Source: Armatimonadota bacterium (GTDB lineage: Bacteria; Armatimonadota; HRBIN16). Taken from it: a stretch of DNA of 64,000 nucleotides. Both the position numbers and the translations under genes were made by a program. The stretch spans positions 558,001-622,000 of the forward strand of contig BPGU01000002.1 in assembly GCA_026003195.1 (NCBI GenBank), written 5' to 3'. The notes below the pieces were generated by a model. It was not told the DNA's origin. It did not search any database and saw only the letters and a program-made list of their open reading frames with translations. Below are positions 1 through 9,000 of the stretch, piece by piece. Positions within the stretch are counted from its first letter, which is position 1, and each line of letters starts with the position of its first letter.

Positions 1-714
1 CGCAGCAATCGTGACCAGCCCCTGCAATTCCAGAGGCAACAAAAGAAACACAAAACTGAGCCCTGTCAGCACTGCCATTACCGTGAGCCACGCCCGCAGC
101 ACCTTTTGCACCACCTGTTCCTGTACTGCCCACTCCTTCAGCGCGGCGAAGGTCTCTATCGGGCTGCCACACTGGATGCACCGCCTTGCCTCGCCGGGGT
201 TTTCCGCACCACACATGGGACAGAGCACCAGCTGGCGCCGGGCGAACGCCTGTTCCCGCTTCCAGGCATTCAACTTACCCCGCTCCAGTCGCGAGACGGC
301 TGGAGAGCTCTCCACAGCGTACTCCAGATGCTCGATCGCCTCGTCCAGTCTGCCCAGCCTGTACAGTTTCTCTGCCAGCACCACGCGGGCGATATGGTTT
401 TCGGGGTTCTGGGCGAGAGCGTCGCGTGCGCGATACATCTCTTCCTCGTCCATTTTACGCAAGGCGCGGCGATTGAACATCTCACCCAGCCAGGGCATCA
501 TGGCAACCCCCGATACCAGAAGAACCAGCGCCAGGAACGCCATCCACGCGCTGCCGCTAACCAGCAACAGTCCCATCAAGCCGATATACGTGCACAGCAG
601 CACCGCCAGCTCCCCACCTGCAATACTGCCCTCAATCCACCAGCCAACGAAACGGTACACGGGGAACGCTGCCAGCAACGCGCCCAGTACAAAAAGCATC
701 AGCCCCTCGCCCAT
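1..714 (-). CDS. Membrane protein with TPR-like segment and zinc ribbon (C-terminus off the window)
   Basis: An open frame starts at ATG 714 and runs to base 1 without a stop, so about 238 N-terminal residues are visible. There are hydrophobic segments at about residues 5-22 and 35-72. A TPR-like helical stretch follows at about 90-138 (AEKLYRLGRLDEAIEHLEYA). A four-cysteine zinc ribbon (CPMC then CIQC, Cys164/167/178/181) comes next, then another membrane segment near 208-226. The start lies 4 bases after the stop of the HicB-like gene, so the two are probably co-transcribed. Soluble zinc-ribbon/TPR regions held between membrane segments often mediate protein contacts, but I do not recognise the family and assign no function. 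Confidence 0.75.
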   Translation of the reverse strand, partial: MGEGLMLFVLGALLAAFPVYRFVGWWIEGSIAGGELAVLLCTYIGLMGLLLVSGSAWMAFLALVLLVSGVAMMPWLGEMFNRRALRKMDEEEMYRARDALAQNPENHIARVVLAEKLYRLGRLDEAIEHLEYAVESSPAVSRLERGKLNAWKREQAFARRQLVLCPMCGAENPGEARRCIQCGSPIETFAALKEWAVQEQVVQKVLRAWLTVMAVLTGLSFVFLLLPLELQGLVTIAA

Positions 715-718
715 GCGC

Positions 719-982
719 TCACACCTCGACAGTGACCAGCCTCGCTCCTGCCTCTTCGTCCTCTTCATCCCACACAATCTCGATATCGTCTTCGGGCAAG
801 GCTTGCCCCGCCTCCTGCAGCCGTTCGAGATGGCGACGTAGCAGGTCGCGCAGCAGGTTCTCCGCTTCCTCCTCGCTGTCACCGTGCGCCATCAAACCGG
901 GCACCGCAGGCAGCACTGCCACGTAACCCTTCGGTTCGTCAGGCTCGACAATGACGCGATAGGTTCTGCCGAATGTTTTCAT
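719..982 (-). CDS. HicB-like antitoxin-fold protein, orphan
   Basis: This 87-residue protein begins MKTFGRTYRVIVEPDE and contains the HicB-type pattern of a beta strand, then GYVAVLPAVPGLMAHGDS followed by an acidic EEEAENLLRDLL helix. HicB antitoxins fold like a partial RNase H domain and bind HicA. No HicA-like reading frame lies on either side, so it may be a stand-alone regulator. ATG 982 is chosen because AAAGG lies 7 bases upstream. A TTG at 997 would give five more residues but has no suitable binding site. The gene sits between the alpha-2-macroglobulin gene and the TPR/zinc-ribbon gene with gaps of a few bases. Confidence 0.75.
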   Translation of the reverse strand: MKTFGRTYRVIVEPDEPKGYVAVLPAVPGLMAHGDSEEEAENLLRDLLRRHLERLQEAGQALPEDDIEIVWDEEDEEAGARLVTVEV

Positions 983-993
983 CGTCATACCTT

Positions 994-3900
994 TCAACGT
1001 GCTACACGCACTGCGTTTTCACCGCTGTTGCCGTTGATTTCGGGCAGATACATGCCGAACGCCTGCACTGGCCGTGCGCGCACCTGCCCGGGACGCTCCG
1101 CCCGCAGGGTATAGATAATCACGCTTTTGCCTTTCGGGATGCGTGTGGAGAGAAACGCTACGCGGTCGTCCCTGACCTCCCGACGCGAGTACCAGTACCC
1201 CCCACTCATACTGGTCTTCCTCACGCTCCACGAACTCAAAGCCGGAGGGCTTGGGGTCGTCGATAACGCCGTAATACACGTCAGTTGCGCAGTGGATGAC
1301 CAGCTTCACCACCACCTGGTCGCCCGGGCGAAACACGCCCTTTGCCGGTTGCAGGTACCAGAGGTACTCCGACTCATTCCCGTGAAGGCGCGCGAGCTTC
1401 CTGCGCTCCTCGGGCGACAGTTTGCGCGGCACACGTTTCAGATAGGTGCGTTCCACGCGCAGTTGCTGCGATCTCGCCTGTGCGTGCTCGGTCGGCTCAA
1501 AGTAACGCACCACCATCGAAGCCACTACCGCACCTTCTCCCTCATGCTCGACGCGCAACGTGTTCGCCCCGTCTCGCAGGCGGGCAGTTGGTATCTCTAT
1601 CGTATCCTCCGGGCGCAGCCAGTCCGCTGCCCCGTACTGCAGCTCCCGGACTACCTCTCCGTTCAGCACCACTCGCACCCGGTGTGTGCTCTTCAACACC
1701 TGCGGCACCCGCTGAGCATATTCCAACAGCGCCAGAATGACCTGCGCGGTGTCGTTTGTAGAACGCCAGTATTCGCCCTGTCGCTTCTCCGCCAGCCAGC
1801 GCAGCGCTTTCGGCAGCAGAGGGTGTCGTGGGTCGTTCCGCGCTATCAGACGAGCTACCCACGCGGTCGCATAGGTATCCTGAGCATACCACAGCCATTC
1901 GACCTCGCGTTGTAGCTGCGGGGTCGTTTCACGCCAGAAGGCGGTGGTTGGGGTCTGGACGGCGCGTGCAAGTATCTCCTCATAGAGCCGTTTCGCCTGC
2001 GCGGGCAGGTTCGCCTGTTGCAACCCCATCACCAGAGCACATTGTGAAGAGGTGCCCAGATACTGGCGCACTTCATACAGGCGCAGCAACGGCTTTTGCG
2101 CCCAGCGCGGAGAGAGCCTCGCCGCCGTCTGCAGCGCGTGCGCCTTCTGGTTGAGGTGGTGTACCCAATCCGCTATGAGCATCTGCCGTTTGAGCCTGGG
2201 TAACCCCTGCAGGTTGGGAGGCTGGGAAGGCACCGCAGCGAGGAGACGGAACAGCGCGCTGATGCCTCGCTGGACACGCTGCTCGGAGACCGCAAAGCCT
2301 GCCTCTTTCGCCCGTTGCAGGGCATCCAGAGCCAGCGCAGTCCACAGCACGTTCTCCGGAGAGTGCTCTGTGTATCCCCAGCTGCCCGCTCCTTGCTGTA
2401 AGACACCGAGCCGCGTCACGCCTCGCCGTATGGCTTCCTGTGCCCTCTGGCGACGCTCGGTATCCTGTATGCCCAGCGCATCCATCACCTCCAGCACACG
2501 CAGTGCGCTGAGCATCGGATGCACGGTTTGCTCCACGCAGCCGTAGGGATACTGTAGAATCTCGTCCAGCGCACCGATGGCTGTTCCCAACCATGAAGGA
2601 GCGACACGCACCACGCCTTTCAGGGTTCCCGGAACCCGTGCGCTCGCCAGGTGGAACTGTTTTTCTATCGCTTTTTCCACCACCGAGGCGCTAGCCATCA
2701 GGCGCGGCACTCCCCGTGCAACCACAGGCACTTTCCACTCCATGCCGTCGAACTGGTCGGGCGAGCGGGCAGTGAGCGTCAAAACCGCCTCGCCTGCGCT
2801 TTCTGCCAAAAGCGTCCATTCCACGCTTGCCTGTCCCTGCGGCGGCAGGGTGATGCGTCTGCTCTGTCCTTCCACGATGCGCACCGAACCGCTAATCTGC
2901 AACGCAACCTGCACGTCCTGTGTCTTCTCTGTATAGTTATGCACTACGCCTGCAATGACGGAACGGTCGCCCTGTGTCAGGAAGCGCGGGGTCTGCAGGC
3001 GTACCAGCAGCGGCTTGAAGGTTTTGGCGTAACTGCGCACCGTGCCCACCGCGGTATCGGTGGTGATTGCGCGCGCGGTCGCCCGCCATTCGGTCAGGTT
3101 CTCGGGCATCGCGAAGCGCACCTGTGCCTCGCCGTTGCTGTCGGTCACGATAGCGGGGTTCCAGAAGGCGGTGTCTTCAAAGCGACGTCGTATCTGCTCG
3201 TCCATTTGTCGTGCGACCGCCTCCTTCGCCGCGCCAGCCGCATATTCTCTTCCGAAAGAGACCGCCGTGTCCACCGCGTTCGGTGTCGCGCCCCAGAAGA
3301 ACCTGCGGATATCGGGTGTGTAGTCGGGCACGATGGCGTAGATGGCTTCGTCCACCACACCCAGCGCGACCTCCGCCGATACAGGCTTGCCCTCTTCATC
3401 ACGTGTGCGGATAGTGTACAATGCTTCCTCGCCGGGCAGATAACGCTCCTTGCTGGGCAGCACTTCCACCTGGAGCAATTTGCCCTTCGGGGCGACCCGA
3501 AGCAGTTTCTGCACGCGGATAAGGCTCTTACGGTTCACGAAGTTCGCCGCGACAAAAGCGTTAGGCACGTGCTGCCACTCTGTGGACCACTCCACCACAC
3601 CCACACCGTTGCGCAAACGCACCACGCGCGAGGAAAACAGCTGGCGCCCCTCCACCGTCAGCCATACTTCCGCATCGGGCACGGAGGAACGAATCAGCAC
3701 CTTTGCCGTCTGCCCGGGCAGATAGCTCCTGCGATCCAGAGAGAGCTCCAGCGTCTGGCGCGCGCCTACCTCCTCACCGCGATACAGGGAGGTGTATGCC
3801 CCTACATCGTACTCACTCCGTGCGCTGCGCCCCTGCGCATCCGTCGCCGAGGCTCTGAGCAGATAGTCACCCTCACGCGGGGGCGTGAAGTCCACACTCG

Positions 3901-5509
3901 CGATGCCCTGCGCGTCCGTGTACACCGTGCGGCTCCACAACAGAATCTCCTCACGCTTCCACTGCGAGCCTCGAACACGCAACCACCGCACTCGGTAAGC
4001 CGCCACCTTCAACGCCGTACGCAACGGCTGTTTGGTACGCGGGTGGGTGGCGCGAATCTGGAACTTTCCCGTTTGCCCCGGCTCCAGCCACCATGCCTCC
4101 GAACGCCAGTCCAGCCGCACCGCTGCCGGATACACCTCCACGGACGCCGAAGCCTCTTCGGTGCGCAAGCTCAGGTCGGTCACCTCCACCTCCAGCGCAT
4201 ACACACAGGGTTCGGCGTGTGACCGGGCGGGCACACGAATCAGGGCATTCCCCTGAGCATCGGTGGTCGCCTCTCCTTCGAAAAGCATCTCACCATAGCC
4301 GCCGTACGCTTCTTCCTCTCCCTCTTCCGTCCCGTACAGCTCGCGATATTCGTCCTCTCCTTCCCACCAGCCCCAGTGCCAAAGATAGCGTTTATACACG
4401 TAGTAACGCACTTGTGCCTGAGCCACAGGCGCTCCGAAGTAATACTCTGCATGGAGCCTGAAGGTCACCGTCTCGCCGCGAAGATACACCGGCTGAGCGG
4501 GCTCCAGCTGCACCCGAAACTCAGGCTTCCGATACTCCTGTACCTCGAAGCCACCTGCGTATTCTACGACCTCTACCGGTTCCAGCTGACCGGCGCGCAG
4601 GTAAACCACCCGAAAGGAATAGCCTCCCAGCGGAGCTTCTTCGGGCAGCGAGAACTCCCCAGCGAAAGTGCCTCGCTCGTTGACAGGCAAGGTCTGTTCA
4701 GCTATCTGCTTGTTTTCCGAATCCAGCACGCTCACTCTGGCTTCGCTGACTGCAGGTACACGGTATTCGTTCTGCTCTCGCTCGCGGACAATGCCCTTAA
4801 AATACACCTTCTGTCCGGGGCGATACACCGGACGATCGGTGAACAGATAGTGCGTATAGGAGGAGGTCTCGCCGCGCGAGGAGATGTACGTCGCCGCGCG
4901 ATGCGCTCCCCAGAACGCCCACACCATCGCCGTCTCCCCAGGGCAGGGCGGCAGTTCAGCAGTGCCGTCGGTGCCGGTGGTCGTTTGCGCCAAGGGGGTT
5001 TTCTCTTTCCAGTAAAGCGCTACCGTCGCTCCCGGCACGCCTCTGCCATCTTGCAAACGCACCACACGCACTACCATGTTGCCCGCTGGAGCATGTTTCA
5101 CGACCAGACCGATATCGGATACCCATAATAGATTGGCTCGGGAGTTGCCTCGTGCATCGGTAGTGATGGCTACGTACATCCCTGCGGGTAGGCGGGGCAA
5201 ACGTACTTCTCGGGCATGATACAGTCGCCGTGTGGAGGGCGGCTTGAGCAGAACCTCTTGAGGTTTCCCAACTGGTCTGCCTTTGAGAGCCAGTGGGCTC
5301 ACCTGATTCAGGTGGTATCGCACCACCTTGCTGTCGTCCACCTGATACACCCTCACCTGCAACCGGTGCGTGCCGACACCTGACACCGTCAGGCTCGGCT
5401 GTTCGTCAGTGGTAAACACCCGTTGAGGCGCGTAGGCATCCCAATACTCCTGCGCTCCACCAGAAACGCACACCATCGTTAGCAGCATTACCAACCAAAC
5501 CCGCCTCAT
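994..5509 (-). CDS. Bacterial alpha-2-macroglobulin family protein, frameshifted near the C-terminus
   Basis: This is a secreted or periplasmic protease trap of about 1500 residues. It has a signal peptide (MRRVWLVMLLTMVCVSGG), several macroglobulin domains with the typical FTDRPVYRPGQKVYFKG motif near residue 220, and the intact thioester motif YPYGCVEQT (Cys991, Gln994). The uninterrupted frame ends at 1019 with an unrelated arginine-rich tail. The expected family C-terminus (WYSRREVRDDRVAF through MYLPEINGNSGE) lies in another frame ending at 994. The two frames meet at a run of six G on the coding strand (1198-1203). One base fewer would restore a normal protein. I infer either a sequencing error or a real slippage site. 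The HicB-like gene follows directly. Confidence 0.9.
1198..1203 (-). other. Homopolymer G6 frameshift site in the alpha-2-macroglobulin gene
   Basis: The coding strand reads TGG followed by GGGG then TAC here. Upstream of the run the conserved frame is ...QYEWG; downstream, family-typical sequence (YWYSRRE) is in the +1 frame. A change of one base in the run joins the two. Confidence 0.75.
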
Positions 5510-5597
5510 GGCAGAGAAATCCTCCTCGTTGTGGTCGTTTTTGCACCCTCTCCTCTATCGTTACATTCCACCTGCGGGATAGAGCTCCTGCAAAGGG

Positions 5598-6410
5598 CTA
5601 TTCGCCCTGCTGGCTTCGCTTCGCCGAGCTATTCTCCATGCGTTTCACCACGCCAATGGTGAGAAAATACAGAAACGCCATCGGCAACGCCATCACGGTC
5701 ATCGACAGCGGGTCGTTCGTCGGCGTGATCACGGCTGCGATGATGGAGATAATGACGACGGCGTGACGCCAGTAAGCCATCAGTCGCCTGGAGGTGACCA
5801 ACCCCAGCTTGGCGAGAATAATCAGCACAATGGGCAGCTGGAAGGAGAGACCGAAAGCCAGTAAAATCTTCACAGCCAGCAGCACATAGCTGAGAGGGTT
5901 CTGCAGCAGGGTCGCGTTGCCGTAATCTTCCAGATACGAGAGAAACCAGCGTATCGCAGCAGGCAACAACAGGTATCCCAGCACAACACCCATTGCAAAC
6001 AGTACCCCCGAAAAGGGGATGAACATCTTGACCACACGCCGTTCACTGCGGGTCAGTCCGGGTGCCACAAACGCCCATATCTGGTAGGTTACATAAGGCG
6101 CAGCAAAAATCAGCCCCACCACAAACGAGAGCTTCAAGCGCAGAAAGAAGGGGTCGGCAAAGTGCAAGAAGACGGTCTGTCCATGCACCGCGCGCAGAGG
6201 TTCCTGAAGAGGAGAGGCAATCACATGGTACACCACAGGAAACAAAACATATCCTACCACCCATCCGATAAATATGCCGGAAAACGCTCGAATAATGCGT
6301 GTGCGCAGCTCCTCCAGGTGCTCGGTCAGGTCAGCCGGACGGTCTTCCAGCTCGTTCTCTTCCGTTTCTGGAACCTGCTTCGTTTTTTCTGCAGTGGCGC
6401 TGCTATTCAT
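5598..6410 (-). CDS. tatC: Sec-independent protein translocase TatC
   Basis: TatC is the polytopic inner-membrane receptor that recognises twin-arginine signal peptides and forms the Tat translocase with TatA-type proteins. The product has about 270 residues. It has an N-terminal cytosolic stretch, the signature DLTEHLEELRTRIIRA, six predicted membrane segments, and the conserved FVAPGLTRSERR loop. ATG 6410 is chosen because TGAGGTGGGT lies just upstream; a GTG at 6416 is possible. The start is 7 bases after the Uma2 stop, so the genes are likely one transcript. No tatA is visible nearby. The superoxide dismutase at 23592 carries a Tat-like signal and could be a substrate. Confidence 0.96.
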   Translation of the reverse strand: MNSSATAEKTKQVPETEENELEDRPADLTEHLEELRTRIIRAFSGIFIGWVVGYVLFPVVYHVIASPLQEPLRAVHGQTVFLHFADPFFLRLKLSFVVGLIFAAPYVTYQIWAFVAPGLTRSERRVVKMFIPFSGVLFAMGVVLGYLLLPAAIRWFLSYLEDYGNATLLQNPLSYVLLAVKILLAFGLSFQLPIVLIILAKLGLVTSRRLMAYWRHAVVIISIIAAVITPTNDPLSMTVMALPMAFLYFLTIGVVKRMENSSAKRSQQGE

Positions 6411-6417
6411 ACCCACC

Positions 6418-7176
6418 TCACTCTGTCATACCCTCAGGGTCTACACCCAGCTCGCGCAACCGCCGAGCCAGCTGCTCTGCCCGCAGGCGTGCCTGCTCTG
6501 CCTCCCGCTGCGCCTGCTCCGCCCGCTGACGCTCCTGCTCTGCCTCCCGCTGCGCCTGCTCCGCCCGCTGACGCTCCTGCTCTGCCTCCCGCTGCGCCTG
6601 CTCCATCCGTCGGTGCAACTCCACATAGGGGATAAAACGCTCCCCGTTAGGACGGTACAGCACCAGCGCATCTCCTTCCAACGTGAACCGTACGCCCAGC
6701 AGCGGGCTGACCCAGCCCTCCATCTGTTCCACGGGCTTCAGGTCGCCCTCTTGGCGAATCCAGCCATCCAGCACGCCCCGGTCGGGGTCGTACAGATAAT
6801 ATTCCTGCACTCCGTACTGCCGGTAGAACAGGTACTTCTCGATCAGGTCGGAAGGACGATTGCTGGGGGAAAGCACTTCCAACACCACCTGTGGAGCGAC
6901 GCCGTCTTCTTCCCACTGCTTGTAGGAGGGACGATGTCCCTTGGGGCGCCCCAACACCACCATCACATCGGGAGCAGTGCGGATTTCAGGATGCCCTTCC
7001 ACGGGGTACCAGAAGAGGTCAGCCGCCACAAACACGTCCTCACGGTCGGCAAAAAGCGCGCAGAGGTTATCGTAAAGATACACAATCGCTTCCAGCTGCT
7101 TGGTATTATCCGCCATCGGCTTGCCGTCGCTTTCCGGGTAAACGATTTTGGGTTTGCTCGTCGGGTGTACTGCCAT
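6418..7176 (-). CDS. Uma2 (DUF820) family PD-(D/E)XK nuclease-like protein with coiled-coil tail
   Basis: Residues 1-185 match the Uma2/DUF820 fold: PDVMVVLGRPKG, then VVLEVLSPSNRPSDLIEKYLFYRQYGVQEYYLYDP. These hold the acidic and lysine residues of a PD-(D/E)XK core. The last 60 residues are a highly charged coiled coil built from a 14-residue repeat (AQREAEQERQRAEQ) that is a direct DNA repeat. Uma2 proteins are very abundant in cyanobacteria and Armatimonadota, and their biological role is unsettled. ATG 7176 is preceded by GAGGAAAA and by an extended -10 promoter (7194-7202). tatC follows directly. Confidence 0.88.
   Translation of the reverse strand: MAVHPTSKPKIVYPESDGKPMADNTKQLEAIVYLYDNLCALFADREDVFVAADLFWYPVEGHPEIRTAPDVMVVLGRPKGHRPSYKQWEEDGVAPQVVLEVLSPSNRPSDLIEKYLFYRQYGVQEYYLYDPDRGVLDGWIRQEGDLKPVEQMEGWVSPLLGVRFTLEGDALVLYRPNGERFIPYVELHRRMEQAQREAEQERQRAEQAQREAEQERQRAEQAQREAEQARLRAEQLARRLRELGVDPEGMTE
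6493..6604 (-). repeat. 42-bp tandem repeat coding for the Uma2 coiled coil
   Basis: There are about 2.7 almost identical copies of a 42-base unit, beginning at 6493, 6535 and 6577. Each unit encodes 14 residues rich in Glu, Arg, Gln and Ala. Copy number is likely to vary by slippage without breaking the frame. Confidence 0.95.
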
Positions 7177-7193
7177 TTTTCCTCACCGCTCGT

Positions 7194-7202
7194 ATTATAC
7201 CA
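7194..7202 (-). promoter_or_regulatory. Extended -10 promoter for the Uma2-tatC transcript
   Basis: The minus strand reads TGGTATAAT 18 bases before the Uma2 ATG, which gives a leader of roughly 10 bases. No -35 hexamer is visible at 16-18 bases, as expected for an extended -10 promoter. Confidence 0.65.
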
Positions 7203-7263
7203 GATAACGCAGAAACGGGCGGAGCAGGAGATGCCCCGCCCGCTTGCAGAAGCATCTAACCCC

Positions 7264-8841
7264 TTACTGCTGGAGCAGCTGCACCGACTGTACGACCTTC
7301 AGCTTCAGCGGCGCTTGCTCGCGGCTCATCATGCCACCTGTGCCGATACCGCCACGAGTCATACCGGGCATTCCAGGCACACCGGGGACGCCTGCCAACC
7401 CACCTCGGGTGGTACGCCTGCCGGTACCGATACCGGGAGCACCGGAGGTCGGTCCCATCATGGGTACGCCGGGAGCACCCGGCAAGCCGGGAGGCGCACC
7501 GTAACTTGTCCCGCCACGGCTTCCGGTCATACCGCCGTATGCAGGCGGTGCACCGGGCACTCCGGGCATTCCCGGAGCGGTAACACCACCCCGTGCTCTG
7601 GGGGCACCGCTCGTCGGGGCGCCGTAGGGTGCACCGTATGCTCCGTATGGCGCACCGCCCATCATCGGTCCCGTCATCGGTGCGCCGGGCATTCCGCCCA
7701 ATCCGGCAAGGCGGCTGGGCTGTACACCGGTAGGCACCTGCCCTTCAATCTCTACCGTCGTCTCGCTACGCACCAGCCGTCCCGCATTGAAGGCGAACCA
7801 GAGTGTCCTATCCAGCTTCACCTTTGGGTTCTGCAGAACGTAGTTGCTGAACTCCAGCGTGCCCGACAACGTGCCCTCATACGTCTGGCGTATCTTCACG
7901 GTGGGGTAACCGCCTTCCCACTCGACGCCCTCCAGCCTGTTCTGCGCCAGCACTTTGCGCGCTCGTTCCACCGGCATATCGGGCAACAAAATGTGCGCCC
8001 ACGATGTCCATGTGTCCCCCGGCTTCACGCGCAACTCGGGCAATACGGGCAACACCATCACCCGAAACACATACGGGTCGTTGGTGGTGTCCACGTTCTG
8101 GTAAATGACGTTGCCCAGCGGGGTGACAAACTGCAGTACGGCGCGGAACATCTCCTCGCCCAGAGTGTACACCGGCTGGTTGTATGCTAGCACCTGCTGT
8201 TTGTTCGCCCGCTGGCGGATGATGAAAGTCTCGCCGCGAATGTCGTAAGCGAACAGGTTAAAGAAGGTATTCGCCTCGTAAGCCACCTGCTCGCCGGTGG
8301 CTCCGCCAGTAATCTCCGCCCCTGTCTGCCCCGCCAGCAGAATCACTTCGTCATGTTGCTTGTAGTTGACATTTTCGCCCAGTCGGAAGCGATATTGCAG
8401 GCGTGCGCCCATGGCAGGCAGGTTGATCCCCTCCTGATTCGCCACTTGCACACGCACTTCGGCACGGTCTATCGCTTTGCCCTCAGGATCATACAGCACC
8501 ACCGTGATGGTGTGCTCGCCGTCCTGAATAGGCTCTGTTTTCTGGGTTGAGGGGTCCAGCACAGGCGTTTTGGTATCCCAGATGTAACGCAGGCGAGGCT
8601 CTTTATCGTCCTGCCGGGGTGCCAGGGACGTCTGGAATTTGCCATCGATATACACACCGACAAAACCACCCTGTGGGATGCTGGCACGCGGCACCTCGAT
8701 GCGCACCCGCTCGCGCACGATGGCGCCGTCCGCCGGACGCAAGATATTGAAAGGCGTTCCCTGAGCCAGCGCGATCGCCGTCAACCCAAGTACCGCGACC
8801 ACTGTCGCCAGCGCTGCTCTCCAAGCGGAATATTTGGGCAT
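7264..8841 (-). CDS. Exported protein with Ig-like N-terminus and collagen-like Gly/Pro tail
   Basis: The protein has 525 residues and a signal peptide ending near TAIALAQG. Residues 27-130 look like a bacterial Ig-type module (LRPADGAIVRERVRIEV, VYIDGKFQTSLAP, DGEHTITVVLYDPEGK). The middle 240 residues are an unrecognised beta-rich domain. From about residue 375 the chain becomes rich in Gly, Pro, Ala and Met, with many GAPG, GVPG and GMPG triplets, and it ends in a short hydrophilic segment. It is probably a surface or periplasmic protein with a flexible collagen-like stalk. GGGAGGG lies upstream of ATG 8841. I do not know its function. Confidence 0.8.
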   Translation of the reverse strand: MPKYSAWRAALATVVAVLGLTAIALAQGTPFNILRPADGAIVRERVRIEVPRASIPQGGFVGVYIDGKFQTSLAPRQDDKEPRLRYIWDTKTPVLDPSTQKTEPIQDGEHTITVVLYDPEGKAIDRAEVRVQVANQEGINLPAMGARLQYRFRLGENVNYKQHDEVILLAGQTGAEITGGATGEQVAYEANTFFNLFAYDIRGETFIIRQRANKQQVLAYNQPVYTLGEEMFRAVLQFVTPLGNVIYQNVDTTNDPYVFRVMVLPVLPELRVKPGDTWTSWAHILLPDMPVERARKVLAQNRLEGVEWEGGYPTVKIRQTYEGTLSGTLEFSNYVLQNPKVKLDRTLWFAFNAGRLVRSETTVEIEGQVPTGVQPSRLAGLGGMPGAPMTGPMMGGAPYGAYGAPYGAPTSGAPRARGGVTAPGMPGVPGAPPAYGGMTGSRGGTSYGAPPGLPGAPGVPMMGPTSGAPGIGTGRRTTRGGLAGVPGVPGMPGMTRGGIGTGGMMSREQAPLKLKVVQSVQLLQQ

Positions 8842-9000
8842 TTGCGTTCCCTCCCGGTTGTTCTCTCACCCCAAATAGCATCAGGTCGTGCGAAGGGATA
8901 GACCTCTGCACTCCTTTTTGGACGCCGAACATGGCTGAAAGGTTACAGCGTCCGCCTCTCTTTTTCTTTCGCACAGCACAGGTGCTATTCCTGCATCCGG

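Noticed and set aside
6493-6604. Direct repeats considered as a CRISPR array
   Set aside because: The units abut without spacers and encode an in-frame coiled coil.
6274-8190. Plus-strand frame of 638 codons over tatC, Uma2 and the collagen-like gene
   Set aside because: It is the complement of the real genes; Leu/Pro-rich and His/Thr/Gly-rich stretches mirror the coiled-coil and Gly-Pro repeats.
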